Shown: one piece after another, positions 1 to 12,460 of the stretch
Numbering within the stretch: position 1 is the first letter of the stretch
Layout: each line of letters starts with the position of its first letter
Assembly (NCBI GenBank): GCA_946807835.1
Contig: OX327683.1
Location: 10,235,001 to 10,299,000, forward strand
Length of the DNA: 64,000 nt
Source: Ailanthus altissimus
Lineage: Eukaryota; Streptophyta; Magnoliopsida; Sapindales; Simaroubaceae
Direction of reading: 5' to 3'
The notes under the pieces: model-generated
What the model saw: only the letters and a program-made list of their open reading frames with translations
What the model was told of the DNA's origin: nothing
Database searches by the model: none
Translations under genes and position numbers: made by a program

Positions 1-1400
1 GGAACATTTGGGTTGATGTGTAAAATTTTGGAAAAATAATTGGGGCATAAAGGTGAATAGTTAGAAAATTTGGGCCTATTTATAATAATGAAAAAATAAT
101 TTGTGTCTATATATGAATAATCAGAAAAATTGAGTAAATGTGAATTTGTATCATAATTTAGTTTAAATAATAATAATAATAAATTTGTGTTAGAATGAAT
201 TTAAAAGAATATAATGTTTTAATAATATTATCGAGACGTCCTAAGTAAACCTGAACATTGGTAGGGGAGGATTGGTAGTTGGCATGTCAATAGGGTAATA
301 TAGCAGTATTACGCGTTTGCTTGTCCGATGACACCGCTTTATGTATCTGATCTGTTATCTATTCTGGATTCGGTGGGTAGTCGCCAAGTAGCCAATGTCG
401 GATTACTATCTAATATCTGTTAGCCCGTTAGCTAATCCATAGTATCGTGTCAGTGTTTATTTTAGGTGCCTACTAGGATAAATTGTAATTTATTAAAATA
501 TTTAATAAATGGATTAATTAAATTAGAAATATGATATGTGTATATAATGTTTTTGATTAATTGAAATGAGAAATTGAATAATGTTTTGGTATAAATTGAT
601 TAATTGATAAGTTTTGATTTATCATGTTGTATGGCAAAATTAGTTATTATTAAAAATTCATTTTATATATATAGTTTATTTCCAAAGGTAATAAAATTTT
701 ATTATATTGTTTCAACTTTTGTGTACACCCACTAAACCGTGTACACTCACTAAGCTATTGTGCTTAACTTGTTAGATTTACCATATGCAGGTAGTAGAGT
801 TGCTGTCCCTAAAAACTGAAGAGTGAATCTTTCTGCAGCAACTCAGAGTCGCTCACATCTTCTATATACATATATTTATATTTGGTAGATATTTTATTTA
901 CCTATAAACTGTTGTATATTATATTATAGACATTAATTGTATGTACGTGTATATATGTATTTCCTTAGAACTGTTTTCTTTAAAAACTATGATGATATAT
1001 GATATTTATTTTTATTAATGTTGGATTTGAATTAGTTTGGGGAGTGTTTGATGTTTTTAAATTGCAATATGAGTTGTGGATATTTGTTGAAAAATGAGAA
1101 GTTGGTTGAGAATTAAAAATGAGATTGGAAATGTTTTCTTTTATCATAGGTAGTGTAAAGTCTAATTTTTAGAGGAGACCCTGCCAATTTTTCCCTGTAA
1201 ATGTTTATTTCATAAAAAAAGAATTTTTTTTTATGGATATTGTCTAAAATTGTTAATTTACATGATTTTTTTTAAAAAAATTTTAAGTGTGTTTTTGGTG
1301 AGTTTGAATAATTGTTTATCATTATTTGTGTTTGATGCTATCTTAGTATCCCCTGATCTCGTGTCTCGATGAGGGGGGGGGGGGGGGGGGGGGTGGGGGA
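1..1400 (+). repeat. Probable Ty3/gypsy LTR remnant
   Basis: No coding capacity is visible here. The stretch around 720-860 (TACACTCACTAAGC, then ATGCAGGT, then AGTTGCTG) resembles the conserved part of the chromovirus LTRs better preserved at 17293-20085 and 20550-23283, where TTACTAAGC, GTGCAGGT and AGTTGCTGG occur in the same order. The segment at 280-470 could be the GC-richer part of the same LTR type. No LTR ends or target duplications were found, so this is a low-confidence reading. Confidence 0.35.
1373..1393 (+). repeat. Homopolymer G21 tract
   Basis: Twenty-one consecutive Gs, then one T and five more Gs, sit directly before the copia-type LTR that starts at 1401. Such a run is rare in DNA this AT-rich. 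It could form a G-quadruplex. It is also error-prone in sequencing, so the exact length is uncertain. Confidence 0.9.
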
Positions 1401-2003
1401 TGTTACATATTCCAACTAGGTTTAGGGTCTAGGGACTTTGTACTCACTATATAAACCCCTATAAACCTTTAGAGATAGCAAAGCATCTAAAGTATCAAGA
1501 TGTAAACATAAGAGAGAATAGAGGAGTTAGGTAAGTACTAAGTGTGGGATGCACTAGGGTGTAACATTTGAGGGTGTCTTTGTTCTTGAGTGAACAAAAG
1601 AAGCACTATAGATTCTTTTGAGAGAGGCTCGGGCTATTCTTGTATTCTTTGGGTAAAATATCTTGTGGGGTAGGAGATATTAAGAGGTCTTGTAATGATT
1701 ATGGTGATCCAGGGAGATACTGAGAGATCTTGTAAAATCATGGTGATGAAAGGAGATACTTAGTGATTTAATCAATAAAAGAAGCCGAATCATAGATCCC
1801 CTATAAATGTATGCATTTTGGCTGAATCATGTATATCTTGTGTCTTGTGGTTTATTTCTTTATCTTTATTGGTGTGTTAATCTAATGTATTTCTTGATTA
1901 TCTTGTGAGTTATGTCTTATACTCGCGCATAGGTTAAAAGGGTATTAATGCAAGAGGCAAATCTCATGGAGAGATTAGTGCTGATGTTGATTTTCCCTCA
2001 ACA
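1401..2003 (+). mobile_element. Ty1/copia-type LTR, 603 bp
   Basis: The segment starts TGTTACATATT and ends CCCTCAACA, giving the TGTT...AACA inverted ends typical of an LTR. Inside are a TATA-like box (TATATAAA at 1449-1456) and a polyadenylation-like AATAAA near 1763. Directly downstream, from 2004, is a degenerate match (CTAGTGTTAAAGC) to the initiator-Met tRNA primer-binding site TTGGTATCAGAGC. That suggests a 5' LTR whose internal region is largely gone. No five-base target duplication was found. Confidence 0.6.
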
Positions 2004-2445
2004 AACTAGTGTTAAAGCTGTGGCTTAATTAATACCAAAGTAGTGTCAAATTGGAGAGCATAGCTTCAAAATAGCTTTGAAGCCATTATATGCTTTGATT
2101 AACAAAACTAAATCAAATCTAGCTAGAACCTAAGACCTGCAAAACTATAACAAAAAACAAAAGCCATATATAGCTACTCAATTTAACAATCCAAAAACAT
2201 TTTGTCGTGGAGGAAGGAATATAATGGAAATTATTCAAGTTTGTGAATGGAAAATTATATGATAGTCTTTTACATTACATAGGCACTGAAGTGGAGCAAT
2301 TCAATTTCCAGCTCAATAAGGCTAGGATAAAAGTATCGAACAGAGGTGATTTTATGTCTGGAACCAATGATAGGTATAAAAGTGAAAAAAGAGTCCATCA
2401 ACCTGTTGTGTTTGAAAATCATAGTTGAAAACAGTTCTAACTCTT
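2004..2445 (+). other. Remnant between LTR and MULE; 61-codon ORF
   Basis: After the degenerate primer-binding site there is AT-rich sequence with a short ORF at 2243-2428 (61 codons, beginning MNGKLYDSLLHYIG). I do not recognise it. It ends just before the MULE target duplication at 2437-2445, so it belongs to the DNA into which the MULE inserted. The other half of that target is the sequence from 34202. It may be an old retrotransposon or gene fragment. Confidence 0.3.
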
Positions 2446-3230
2446 AGAAATTTGTCGTTTATGGCCAAAAAATACAATAAAAAATTATTTTGACCTTGGT
2501 CAAATTTTCCATACTTTATTAACCAAACTTTTATTTTTTTTCCGTTTTTACCCCTCTCACAAAGTTATCTCTAAAACGATCTTTTCTCTCCACTCAAATA
2601 CTCCCCTCTCTCATCTTTCTCTCGTTTTAAACTAAATGTTTTCCAATTTTTTTTCAAAATTTATAGATTGACTACAATTTAAGCATATTTTGAAGATTTG
2701 AACTAAAATAAATTAGTGTGAGCTGAAAAAACTAAAAATAGGCGAAAATTAGTAAGTTTTTATTATTCACATTTTTTTGTTGTATTTTTTTTTTATATTC
2801 TAGTTGGTGAAATGTTTAGGTTTAGTGTTAATAAGGTGTAAAATAGGTTAAAAGTGACTATAAGTAGCCAAAAGGGCAAAAAAATAGCGGATTCCATTTT
2901 TGTTTGTGTTTTTTTATTATGTAATAATTAAAAAAGTGTATATAAGTTAAAATTGATTTTAAGTGGCTGAAAATGATCGAAAATGCCAAAAATAGTGAAT
3001 TTTAATTAATTTTCAATTCACCAGATGCAGGTGCGTAGTTGTATGCGCCACCCTACTGCGCGCATCAGGGTGCACAACAAGGTGCCTAGGCGTGCTACAA
3101 AGCGCGCCCGAGCAGGGCGCACCCTGCTGTGCTCCCGAGGGCACTACAAAGTGAGCTCCAACAGGGGCACGAGGCAACTTAGCGCGTGGAGCCACGTGGC
3201 GTTGTAAATTATTTTTTGAAATTAGGTTTA
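2446..3230 (+). repeat. Left terminal inverted repeat region of the MULE
   Basis: The left arm of the element matches the right arm (34192 down to about 32110, minus its nested LTR) when read on the opposite strand. Shared landmarks are TTAACCA(A/T)AACT near the end, GTGTTAATAAGGTGTAAAAT at about 2825, and AATAGCGGATTCC at about 2883. At 3025-3207 there is a GC-rich island packed with GCGC motifs, with a counterpart in the right arm. The arm ends shortly before the mudrA start at 3367 and probably carries its promoter. Similarity was judged by eye. Confidence 0.6.
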
Positions 3231-3943
3231 TATTTGTATATATATTTAAATATTTTTTTTATATATATTCAATATTTTGTATTATTTTTAATTTAATTGT
3301 TTATATAATTATACTAAACTAATAATTATTTTTGGCGTTATTTTTTTAGGTGCTGCTGATATTATCATGGCGCAAATTTCGACCATGATATGTTTCGGGA
3401 GAAGATGAGAGAGTTCTAGTGATAGTCTTAAGAGATATATTAGATATCAAAATGTACACATGGTAGTTCCAAAAAATATTAAATATAAAGCGTTGTTAAG
3501 AAAAGTTTGTCATCTTCTGAGAGTTGCTCAGGTGCATTATAAAGTGACTCTAAAGTTTGAGGTTCCTTCAAGTACTATAAAGTTGAGACATATTCCACTT
3601 AAAAATGATGACGATACGATATTGTGGTTGAGCCTACAAAAGAATATTACTATACCTCTATGTATAATAGTAGATGCTCGAGCTCCTGAATATAAAAATA
3701 AAACAGAAGTAACCATGGAGCAGAAATAAGGCTACGGGTATCAATTCCTATCTGCAACCCTTGGGTATGTTCCAAATCCCCCAGAGGATTATCATTATTC
3801 TCCCCAAATGTTCAATGATCAACCAGGCTACACATATTATGATAATCAGATATATGGAGATATTGGGGTTGATCTTGACTATGATATTGGTTATAATATT
3901 GGTAATGATGCTAGAAATGACGAAGGTTATGAGAATAATGATT

Positions 3944-4450
3944 TGTTGGCGGATTTAAGGCACGTGTGGATGTATGCATCTGCAATTGTGTTTATTGCCT
4001 AACGCAGCAGAAACGTGTAAATTTTGTAATAAACACAATAAATAAATATATTAATCACATTAATATATTAATAAGTTAGAGAACTCAGCATAACGTGTAA
4101 CGTTATACACGTGTTTTTCTCAGAGTTCGCATGGAGACCAACTCGTGTGCAGTTTTAGTCACCAATACGGTGTGCTTGGTGAGCTAGAATAGTAGTTCTG
4201 TATTCAGCATGGGATTAACTCTTAATCTCCAAAATAGTTGGGAGTATGTTTATATCATTTTATCCAAAAGGATAAGAAATGGAGAATTTGAAGCAATTCA
4301 CAATTGGTCCAATAGAAGGTATAGAGAAAATGAAACAATTTTATTTTCCCTCATTTTCCTTTTTTTTTTCTTCTTCTCCTCCTCTTCCCTTCTCAATTTC
4401 TTCTTTTCCTTTTCTCTTTCTTTCTTTCTTTCTTTCTTTATATATATAAA

Positions 4451-4484
<34 letters not shown>

Positions 4485-5972
4485 TAATACATAAATAATA
4501 ATATAATAATAATATATTATATAATATAAAAGAAAGATATTTTGATTATTTAACTATTAAATAATTAAAATGAGAAATGACCATTTTGCCACTCATTAAT
4601 AGTTACCAAGTTTATCCCCTAGTGGGTCCCACTAAATCCCACACTTAGGTAAACTCAACTGAGGGTCCACAATACGCCATGTGTCATAATACAATTAGTA
4701 AATAATAATTATTAACTAATTGTTGTATTTAACACTTAAATACAGACACGCACGTATTTTCGTGGTAATGCTAAATATTACTGGATTAAACAATTTAATT
4801 CGGTACACTGTCCCAGTGCACAATGAGTACACTTCATATCGCGGGACTTTCTAGGTCCTATGCCCAATTCGTCAAATGGAACTATTCCATGAGTCCGTGA
4901 GTAATGCCCTACGTACACGCCATGGATATATAAACCATCGCGTAGAACCATGCAAGTTAAGGTTACAATGCACACGTATAGTCCTTCCGTCATGATATCC
5001 TGGATTTGCGGGGATATAGATTATCACCATCAATCTCCTAGTGCTTATTTATGTCCTATCTTCAGACTTATATCTCACTGAACAATATGCGCAAACTCTT
5101 TTGTCATAGTGTTCCACCCTAGCGGAACTCTTTCCCAAGATGATTGCTTGTGGCCACAAGACTTTCTGAGATACAGTCTCGAAGCATCTAGATATCAAAC
5201 TTCATATGGGAGCTGATGGATCCTATATCTGTACGCACCAGACTCCATAAGCATCGAACCATACCCAACGACACTTAACGGTCACACCATGAAAGGTCTG
5301 TGACATGCGTGGAACCAAAGTATAGTGGATACTTACAAGCCCATCGTGGCACTCAGGTCAAAGGACCACGTATACTAGTCAACTCGAGAAGACCCTTCAT
5401 TGATGGCTTACATTAAATGTTTATCGGAGGCCTTCGTGAGTCTATCTCATATCCAGTCCTAACTGGATACCCATATTTCAATACGAGCTCCAAGCTCACA
5501 GTCGGCTAGGAACGACCATCTATACCCTATAGGTACGATATATACTGATCTATATATATAAAGATATCCACTGATAGACCCGCATCAGCAGAAATAGATC
5601 AGGGACAATTATTCGAGAATATACTTGCGCAACATGCATTTTCTGGCACCCGATTGCAACTCTTGCAACTATACAGTTACTAGTATATTCCCAGGTCTTT
5701 GTCCTATTACAGACAAGGCTCCAACTCTTGGATCTGCTGAGTATTATAACCAGCTAACACTTAACTGTGTTAACATTTAGCAATTATATGTCTCAGCGTG
5801 ACTAACCATGAGCCCTTATCTAAACTCTTTAGATCTGATCCGAACTACTTCAGATCTATAATGTCTGTAACGTTACATGCATAATACTATTTAAATGGGT
5901 ATTAGTGATTTAATGGGAATGTACACTTGTATAAGTACATTCAGGGATGACACGTAAGCACCGACCTTAACA
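3944..5972 (-). mobile_element. Solo LTR of the long-LTR copia family, 2029 bp
   Basis: On the minus strand it begins TGTTAAGGTCGGTGC, matching the LTR starts at 10059 and 45698, and ends CCAACA. It is flanked by a perfect 5-bp duplication TGATT (3939-3943 and 5973-5977). No internal copia sequence is present, so it is a solo LTR left by intra-element recombination. It contains a pyrimidine run and an (ATA)n stretch near 4340-4500. It lies within the acidic linker of the MULE transposase gene and is therefore younger than the MULE. Confidence 0.9.
4340..4545 (+). repeat. Pyrimidine tract plus (AAT)n microsatellite
   Basis: A long CT/T-rich run with a (TTTC)n segment is followed by TATATATA and about twelve AAT/ATA units. 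The tract lies inside the solo LTR at 3944-5972. The apparent reading frames through it are low-complexity artefacts. Confidence 0.85.
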
Positions 5973-7916
5973 TGATTGTGGTTATGAGGTTGGTAATGAT
6001 GGAAATGATGATGATGTTGATGATTATAGAGAAACGACTGTGGATGGAAATGATGAGGATGACAATGACGATGATGATGATGATAACGATGATGATAATA
6101 ATGATTATGCCAGGGAAGAAAGGGTTAAGGTTTAAAACCCATTTAAGTTCCAGCTTGGAATACTGCTATTTAACTTCTAAAGATATCGGAAAAAATATCT
6201 TGTATTGGAATTAGAGATATGTTTGTAAAAAAGTTGTATAACAATAAAGATGAAATTCATGAGGCTATAAACATGGTTGCACTAAAAGGAAAATGGAGCT
6301 TCAGACTTTATAAGTCCACCAAAGATCATTTTGAGTTAAAATGCAATGATGAGAGATGCAAATATAGATTACGAGCAGTGTTGACGGAAGGGTGTCATTT
6401 TTTCATCATAAAGCGAGTAAATGTAGAGCAACTTGTTTTTTAGGTCAATTGCGGGATGGTCATTGATAAGTCGAGAGCCATATTATTGCTAAATTAATTA
6501 AAAATAAGTTTACATCGATCAATAGAAATTATAGACTGAAGGACATTCAAATAGACATACGTGAAGAATTCAGTGTTTAGATAACATATACTATATCTTG
6601 GTAAGCTAGAGAGCATGCATACAATTAAGAAGAGGTAATCCTGAGGAATCATTTAGATTGCTTCCTGCATATAGCTATCTATATGTTGTAATAGAATAAC
6701 TCAGGAACGGTTACTCACTTGAAAATTGATGCAGACAATTACTTCAAGTATTTCTTTTTGGCGCTAGGACCGTGCATTAGAGGTTTTAATTTATCTATTC
6801 GACTAATGATTGCAGTAGACAGAATATTTGTGAAAGGTTCCTATCTTGGTACAGTGTTTGTGACCGTTTGTAAAGATGGAAATAATTAGATATTTTCATT
6901 GGCAGGGGAGATTGTTGACTCAAAAAATGATATTTCTTAGGAGTGGTTTATGGTTAAACTGCGGAGAGTAATTGTGGCCATCAAAATATTGTTTTTATAT
7001 CTGATCGACACACCAATATTGAGAGGGCTATACGTGGTGTGTTTTCTAATGCATATCATGAGTTCTGCATCTATCACTTGAAGAGAAATTTGGTGACAAA
7101 ATACAAGTTACCATTGGAAAAGTAGTATACTTGTCTAAGTACTTTATTGCTGCCAAGACGTATCGTGTCCCTGATTTTCAACATCAATTAAACAAGATGT
7201 GACAAATGAGACCTGATGTAACTAAGTATTTAGAAGAGAATGTTGGTATGATAAGATGGGCTTGATCAATTGGTGCTTTCAGAAGATACGACGTCATGAC
7301 TACTAATATTGTTGAAAGCATTAATGCAATTGCAAAAGACGCAAAAAAGCTTCTGGTGACCAATTTGCTAGAGTGGATTGGGAGCTAACGCAACTATAGA
7401 TTTATCATAGATGATTGATGGCACAAAATGTGACGAATGTCTTAAGGAATTGGGCCCATCACAAAGTCATGAAACATAATGATGACATATGTCGAATGAT
7501 AATTTCTCTTGTTGATATTTCACTATTTGTATTCAAGGATGATGGCATAAATTAGATAGTGGACATTTGCGATAGAACATATAGCTGTCAAAAGTTTGAC
7601 TATCGATAACTGCCTTATCCCTATCCATTCTCCGCATGCAGATACATAAGATTATTGCACGAGAGTCTTTGTTCGATTTATTACACATTCAAGACTTTAT
7701 TCTGTGCCTATAGCGAGCTAGTACTTCCGGTTGGCCAAGTGTTGGATTGGATAATTCCAGAGAATTTGAAAAATAAAAACATCCAACCTCCGATAGCATG
7801 TCACTAGTTAGGTAAGTGTCAGAAAAATAGGATTCCATGTCAATGGAGGAACCATCGAAGAAGTTTTGTAGTCGTGTAGACAATATGAACATAACCGACA
7901 AATGTGTCAAAATTCT

Positions 7917-8454
7917 ATAGCTTTACATAGCAGGTGATGTATGTTTATTTATAAAATTACCTTATTGATATTTTATTTTTAATTTCACTATAATATAAGG
8001 CTAATATTATTTTTTTTGGTTTTAGACGGATGTGAGATGGAGGACAAGAGTTAGGTGCTGAGGCATAATTCTGTATAAAGATTTTATTGTATGAAGAGTT
8101 ATTATATACTATTTTTTAATTATGCTAGTTTGTGTTAGAGTGTCAAGTTTTATAATACACTTATTTTGTAATACACTTATTTTGTAATGCACTTAATGTT
8201 GATGTTGAAATTTTTTTGTTGTGGATAAGTTATGAAAATATCTGTATAGGTGCCAAAATTGTAAGTTACAAGTATGAGATTTATGATATTTTAATGAAAT
8301 TTGGGTAGAATCTCTCATATTATATAAACGTTGCCAAACCTGTATATTAGAAAAACACACTTCTATACAATTATATATCACATGTACACAAACATCAAAA
8401 TAATAATATGATAGAAATGCACATTTAAAAAATATAGTATTAAATATCTATGAA
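7917..8454. other. Convergent 3' region between mudrA and Ulp1 pseudogenes
   Basis: This AT-rich stretch lies between the ends of the two convergent MULE genes. A splice-acceptor-like TTTTAG at about 8024 is followed by a short GA-rich segment that could be a last mudrA exon. Two and a half copies of TTGTAATACACTTATTT occur at about 8150-8195. Nothing else was recognised. Confidence 0.4.
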
Positions 8455-10058
8455 GCAGATTCTGCAGTGGTCTACAAATCAACGGCCATCTTTTGTCTAT
8501 AAAAAGTACCAATATGAGGGAATGAGTCAAATGGATGACCTAACATAAGATACTCAATAAACATATAAACAAATGCACCATAATTCTCACTCTCGATCAC
8601 CTGTTAAGGCACATTATCCTACAAATGAATGATTGGCCAATGGAATAAATTTGGATTCTGTATTCCCCCCTTAAACTATAAAATCTACATCTTTGAAGGT
8701 AATAAGGCATCACAACATGCAAAGGTTCTATAAATTTGAGAATGGCCTCGTCGAAGTAGTCGTTCACGCTGAAATCATACAGAATAATCTACCTCTGAAC
8801 AAGGTCGACTTCTACTGTAAACTAATATTCCTAATTGATATTCAACGGGATATATACTTACAAAAACTATTAATGTATTATTTTGAAATTATTGTATTTA
8901 ATAACAATAAAAATTTATTACTGTACTTCCACTACCATATTAACCGATGTCCACGGTTTAACACCAAGTAAATCGGTCTTTGTTTTGAGTGCATATGCCA
9001 ATAATGGTTCAACCCATTGGTCGTTTGATGGAGGACTGTCAGTGAAGGACGTTTGCCATATTTGTCTAATGTACTCCTAAAGATAAATATATACGACATT
9101 AAAATTATTAATAGTTAATCAACTGTATTATAATGTTATATGCACAATGGACAGGTAAAAAATAACTGACCTCAAAATATTCATCTGCAGTTGTGAATTC
9201 TTGTGAGTACATGTTGAAACACATCCTTTGCCGTGTACGCAAAAATTTTAAATACTCATTTATATGCTAGAAAATCTCGATAGAATGTATATAAGTTTAG
9301 ATACTGTTAAAAAACTCACAAAAAAAATATACAAATAAAAATCCTCACCGAATCATCAAGCTAGTGGTGTAATAGGTTGTTAAACCATGTGCAGCTAGCA
9401 TCGAGTCTGTGTAAATGAACACACTGTGTTGGGCCATTTTTAGTTATCCAATCTAACATATCATTAAATTTTTCTTGATCAATTGTAGGTTATACTTCTA
9501 ATTCCACAAGTTATTTTTTTCACTGCCTTTTTCAATAGATTGGTATAAGGACTGCTTTAAACTTGTGCCTTCTTGTAGTGGCATCCATACCTGCTCATAT
9601 TTTGAACTAATGCAGCGGGTATAATTTTTACACTTGTAAGGCTATCAGTTACATGTTGTATATCTATTGCTCTGGGCTAATGCTAAGACTCGTTCGCAGG
9701 AGTGTAAGCCTAAAAGTCAGCGGTCATGAATTTAGTGCCCTAAAACCAAACAACACTAATTAATGTATTAACTTGTTAAACTTTGTACCCAATGAAATTT
9801 AGGTTCAAAACGTACATAGTTTTCCCTGCATCATCAGAGATCTTGGATGGCTTCAACTATTACATCAAGAGAGATATTTGATGCAAGATATCTTTTTTGT
9901 CCTTATTTATCCTACTCTAAATCTGTGAGCCATCAATATCAATCTTGGTGGAAAGATCTCAGCTAACTATATCAATCTTGTTAAATAGCTCTGTTTGAAG
10001 ATCATCAATCCTCTTCTCCAGAATATGATACTGCGATGATGATATGCCAGGTTCAAAC
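8455..10058 (-). pseudogene. Ulp1-like (C48) protease, C-terminal part, decayed
   Basis: This is the C-terminal half of a MULE-carried Ulp1-like cysteine protease gene, read on the minus strand from 10058 downward. Pieces in order: a coiled-coil-like linker (about 10040-9860, QYHILEKRIDDLQTELFNK); a region (about 9430-9180) with CTWFNNL, HINEYLKFLR and EFTTADEYF, typical of these proteins; a segment near 8990-9060 (QWVEPLLAYALKTKTDLLGV); and the active-site end at about 8480-8570, ENYGAFVYMFIEYL...MAVDLW. Ulp1 proteins usually read DCGxF at that point; here a Tyr stands where the catalytic Cys is expected. Several stops and shifts are present. The N-terminal half is at 30549-31905, separated by the copia insertion. 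Confidence 0.72.
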
Positions 10059-11022
10059 TGTTAAGGTTGTGCCTACATGCCATCCCAGATTTGTATAAAT
10101 ATTTGATATTTATACAGGTTATATTTTATTATAGCGCTACTTATTGCTTAATTATATAGTTTAATGCTTGTTATGCTACAGACTCTATATCATCTGAAGG
10201 AGTTCATATCAGATCTAAAGAAGTGTAAACTAGTGCTAAAAGTTAGTAGTGCTAAGAGTTAGCAAATATTCCAAGAGTTGGAACATTATTTATAATGGGA
10301 CAAAGACCTCAAAATATGCTTATAATGACATAGTTGTAAGAGTTGCAATAGGATGCTAAAAAATATCACTATGCATGTATGTTCTCAAGTATATTATTCC
10401 TGATCTAATTGCACCGATGCAGGTCTATCAATAGATCCATTTAATATATAGATCAATGTATTTCTATATCTGTAGGGTACAGATGTTCATTCCTAGCTGA
10501 CCATGATCTTAGAGATTGTGAAGGTATACGGGTATTCAGTTAGGACTGGATACTGAATAGACTCATGATGACCTCAATAAACTTCCTATGTTGCAGTCAA
10601 TGAAAGGTCTTATCGAGTTGAGTAGTATATATGGTCCTCCGACCTGAGTACTATAGTGGACTTGTGAGTGATCCACTATACTTTGGTTCCACACATGTCA
10701 GAGACCTTTCATGGTTTGACTGCTGGGTGTCGCTGGGTATAGTTCGATGCTCATGGAGTCCGATGTGTGTAAATATAAAATCTGTCAGATCACATAAGGA
10801 GTTATATATCCAGATGCTCCGAGATAGTATCTCAAAAAATTCTTATGACTATCAGCAATAAACCCGAGAAAGAAGTTTCCATAAGGTCAAATAATATGAC
10901 AAAGAGTTTGCTTATATTGTTCAATGAGATACCAATTTAGAGATAGGTTCATGGATGAGCATATGAGGATTTGATGGCATTGATCTATATCCCCGCACAT
11001 CCAGGATATACATGATGGAAGG

Positions 11023-12460
11023 TGATGCGATATTTCTATATCATAAAATTAAGTGCAAGTATACACTATCGTATGCAAGTAATAAAGGGACTAAATAAGT
11101 CGGATGTTGAACCCACATGGATAATGTCTTTTTATTAACCAATTACTAAACTTATATCTTCCTAATAATTATTCAGATAAATAAAAATCTAAGAATGAAT
11201 GTAGAAAATATAAAGACAAAAACACAATGCAAAGAGATTTAGTTGATAGCAATATAGAGAAAACCTAGGATTAATACTATCCCTCAATATGCTTTCTAAT
11301 GATTAATCTTATAATATTTAACTCTCTTAGTCTTTGTTATTGATCAAGACATTAATGTATTCACAAGCCTCTTCCAAGGTCATGCAAGTATACCTTAATT
11401 TACCAAATACCTATATTTCTATGGGACTTGTAATAAATTAAGATTCATTAAGATTAGGTCTTATTGATCATACATGCCAATTAGGTATATTCCTATCCTA
11501 AATTGAAACTTGCATATGCAACATTGAATGTTACTCTACAATCATGCATTAAATTACCTAGGTCTAAATATTATGATTCCTCTTTCGAGTTTATCAAAAT
11601 ATTACCAATTCATTCACCATATATTGGTCAGATATATTGAAGCATTAAACATAAGTAATTTAAATAATAAAGGACTAAGTTTATTAAATATTAAAAAGAT
11701 ATGGCAATTAAGCGCATATATTGAGTTCAAGTATTAACCCTAGAAAATAAGTTTAGCTCATGGCTACAAGAGAACAGCAGTAAAAATAATAATAAACCAT
11801 GATACAATTAATAGCAAACCGATATAGACGTCGAATTGCTCTTAATTACGCTGCCTAAGATCTCTTGATGCCGAAGAACGCCTTGAATCTTTCTTTAAGG
11901 TTGCTTCAATTAAACTCCTATTTCTTTCCAAGACTCGTGCTCTGTATTCTTGGTGCCCTTGAGTCGTCTTGGATTTTTTTTTTGACTTATGGGAATGAGT
12001 GGCTTTTTATAGGGATTGATATGAGCTTGAAAATCTCAATTCTCGTCGGATTAGGACTCGCGCTACCACTGGGGCGCTATGCTTCTGTCGCTGGGGCGAC
12101 ACGTGAAAATGGCTTTACCGCTGGAGCGGTGGATTAATAGCGCTGGGGCACTATCTCGTTGCTGGAGCGGTAAAGGTGTGGCGCTGGGGCGCTAGAGGCG
12201 ACTTCAACAGGTCGTATTTCTTATTTCGATCACTATTATAGCGCAGGGGCGATAATCCTCTTGGCGCTGGGGCGAAAAATACATACTTTGAAAACTTTGC
12301 ATTTTAGTCCCTGTTTTCGCTCCTTTTGCATTCTTTTTTTAAATTTTGTTCAAGTCCCTATAAATAACAATAATGCATGTAAATAGCCATCTATTCTCAT
12401 AAAATAATAAAATATCCAAATAAAAACATGAGAAAATATATGACAATTTTGCCCTTATCA
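11023..12460 (-). mobile_element. Solo LTR (Athila/Tat-like family), 1438 bp
   Basis: The ends are TGATGCG and CTTATCA, with a perfect 5-bp duplication GAAGG at 11018-11022 and 12461-12465. Read on the minus strand it ends with TACTTGCACTTAATTTT...ATCGCATCA, like the 3' end of the Athila-type LTR at 52666 (TTTGCGCTTAATTATTAATCA). Related copies are at 41557-42962, 44177-45548, 28746-30028 and probably 63619 onward. It sits inside the copia 5' LTR, so it is younger than that element. Confidence 0.88.
12055..12290 (+). repeat. GCTGGGGCG imperfect repeats in LTR
   Basis: About eight imperfect copies of a GCGCTGGGGCG-like motif occur within roughly 230 bp, a GC-rich island in AT-rich DNA. Sister LTRs at 42600-42760 and 45290 keep a few weaker copies (for example GCTGGGGCAG and CGCTGGGGCG). 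They may be LTR regulatory repeats; the function is unknown. Confidence 0.7.

Larger units (their letters stand above)
3367..7916 (+). pseudogene. MULE transposase (mudrA-like), decayed and split by a solo LTR
   Basis: This is a transposase of the MULE family (DDE-type, RNase H fold). It appears to start at ATG 3367. Order of pieces: an N-terminal MuDR region (3460-3729, around VHYKVTLKFEVPSST); an acidic linker (3808-3943 and 5973-6110); a MuDR DNA-binding domain (6219-6443, with KCNDERCKYRLRA); the catalytic MULE domain (about 6720-7380), with CIRGF, the VD of the first acidic residue, DGNN, FISDRH, a YCIYHL-like CIYHLKRNL, and TTNIVESINAIAKDA; a degraded SWIM zinc finger (about 7555-7640); and a GKCQKNRIP tail like the usual GRPKKxRIPS. 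Many stops and frameshifts break it. A 2-kb solo LTR (3944-5972) interrupts the linker. Removing it with one copy of TGATT restores the reading frame across the junction. The family assignment is firm; activity is ruled out. Confidence 0.88.

Noticed and set aside
3013..3207. Two overlapping 60-codon ORFs on opposite strands
   Set aside because: They lie in the GC-rich island of the MULE arm, where stops are rare by composition; no domain similarity.
4209..4492. ORFs on both strands through the CT/AAT tract
   Set aside because: Low-complexity microsatellite translation inside a solo LTR.
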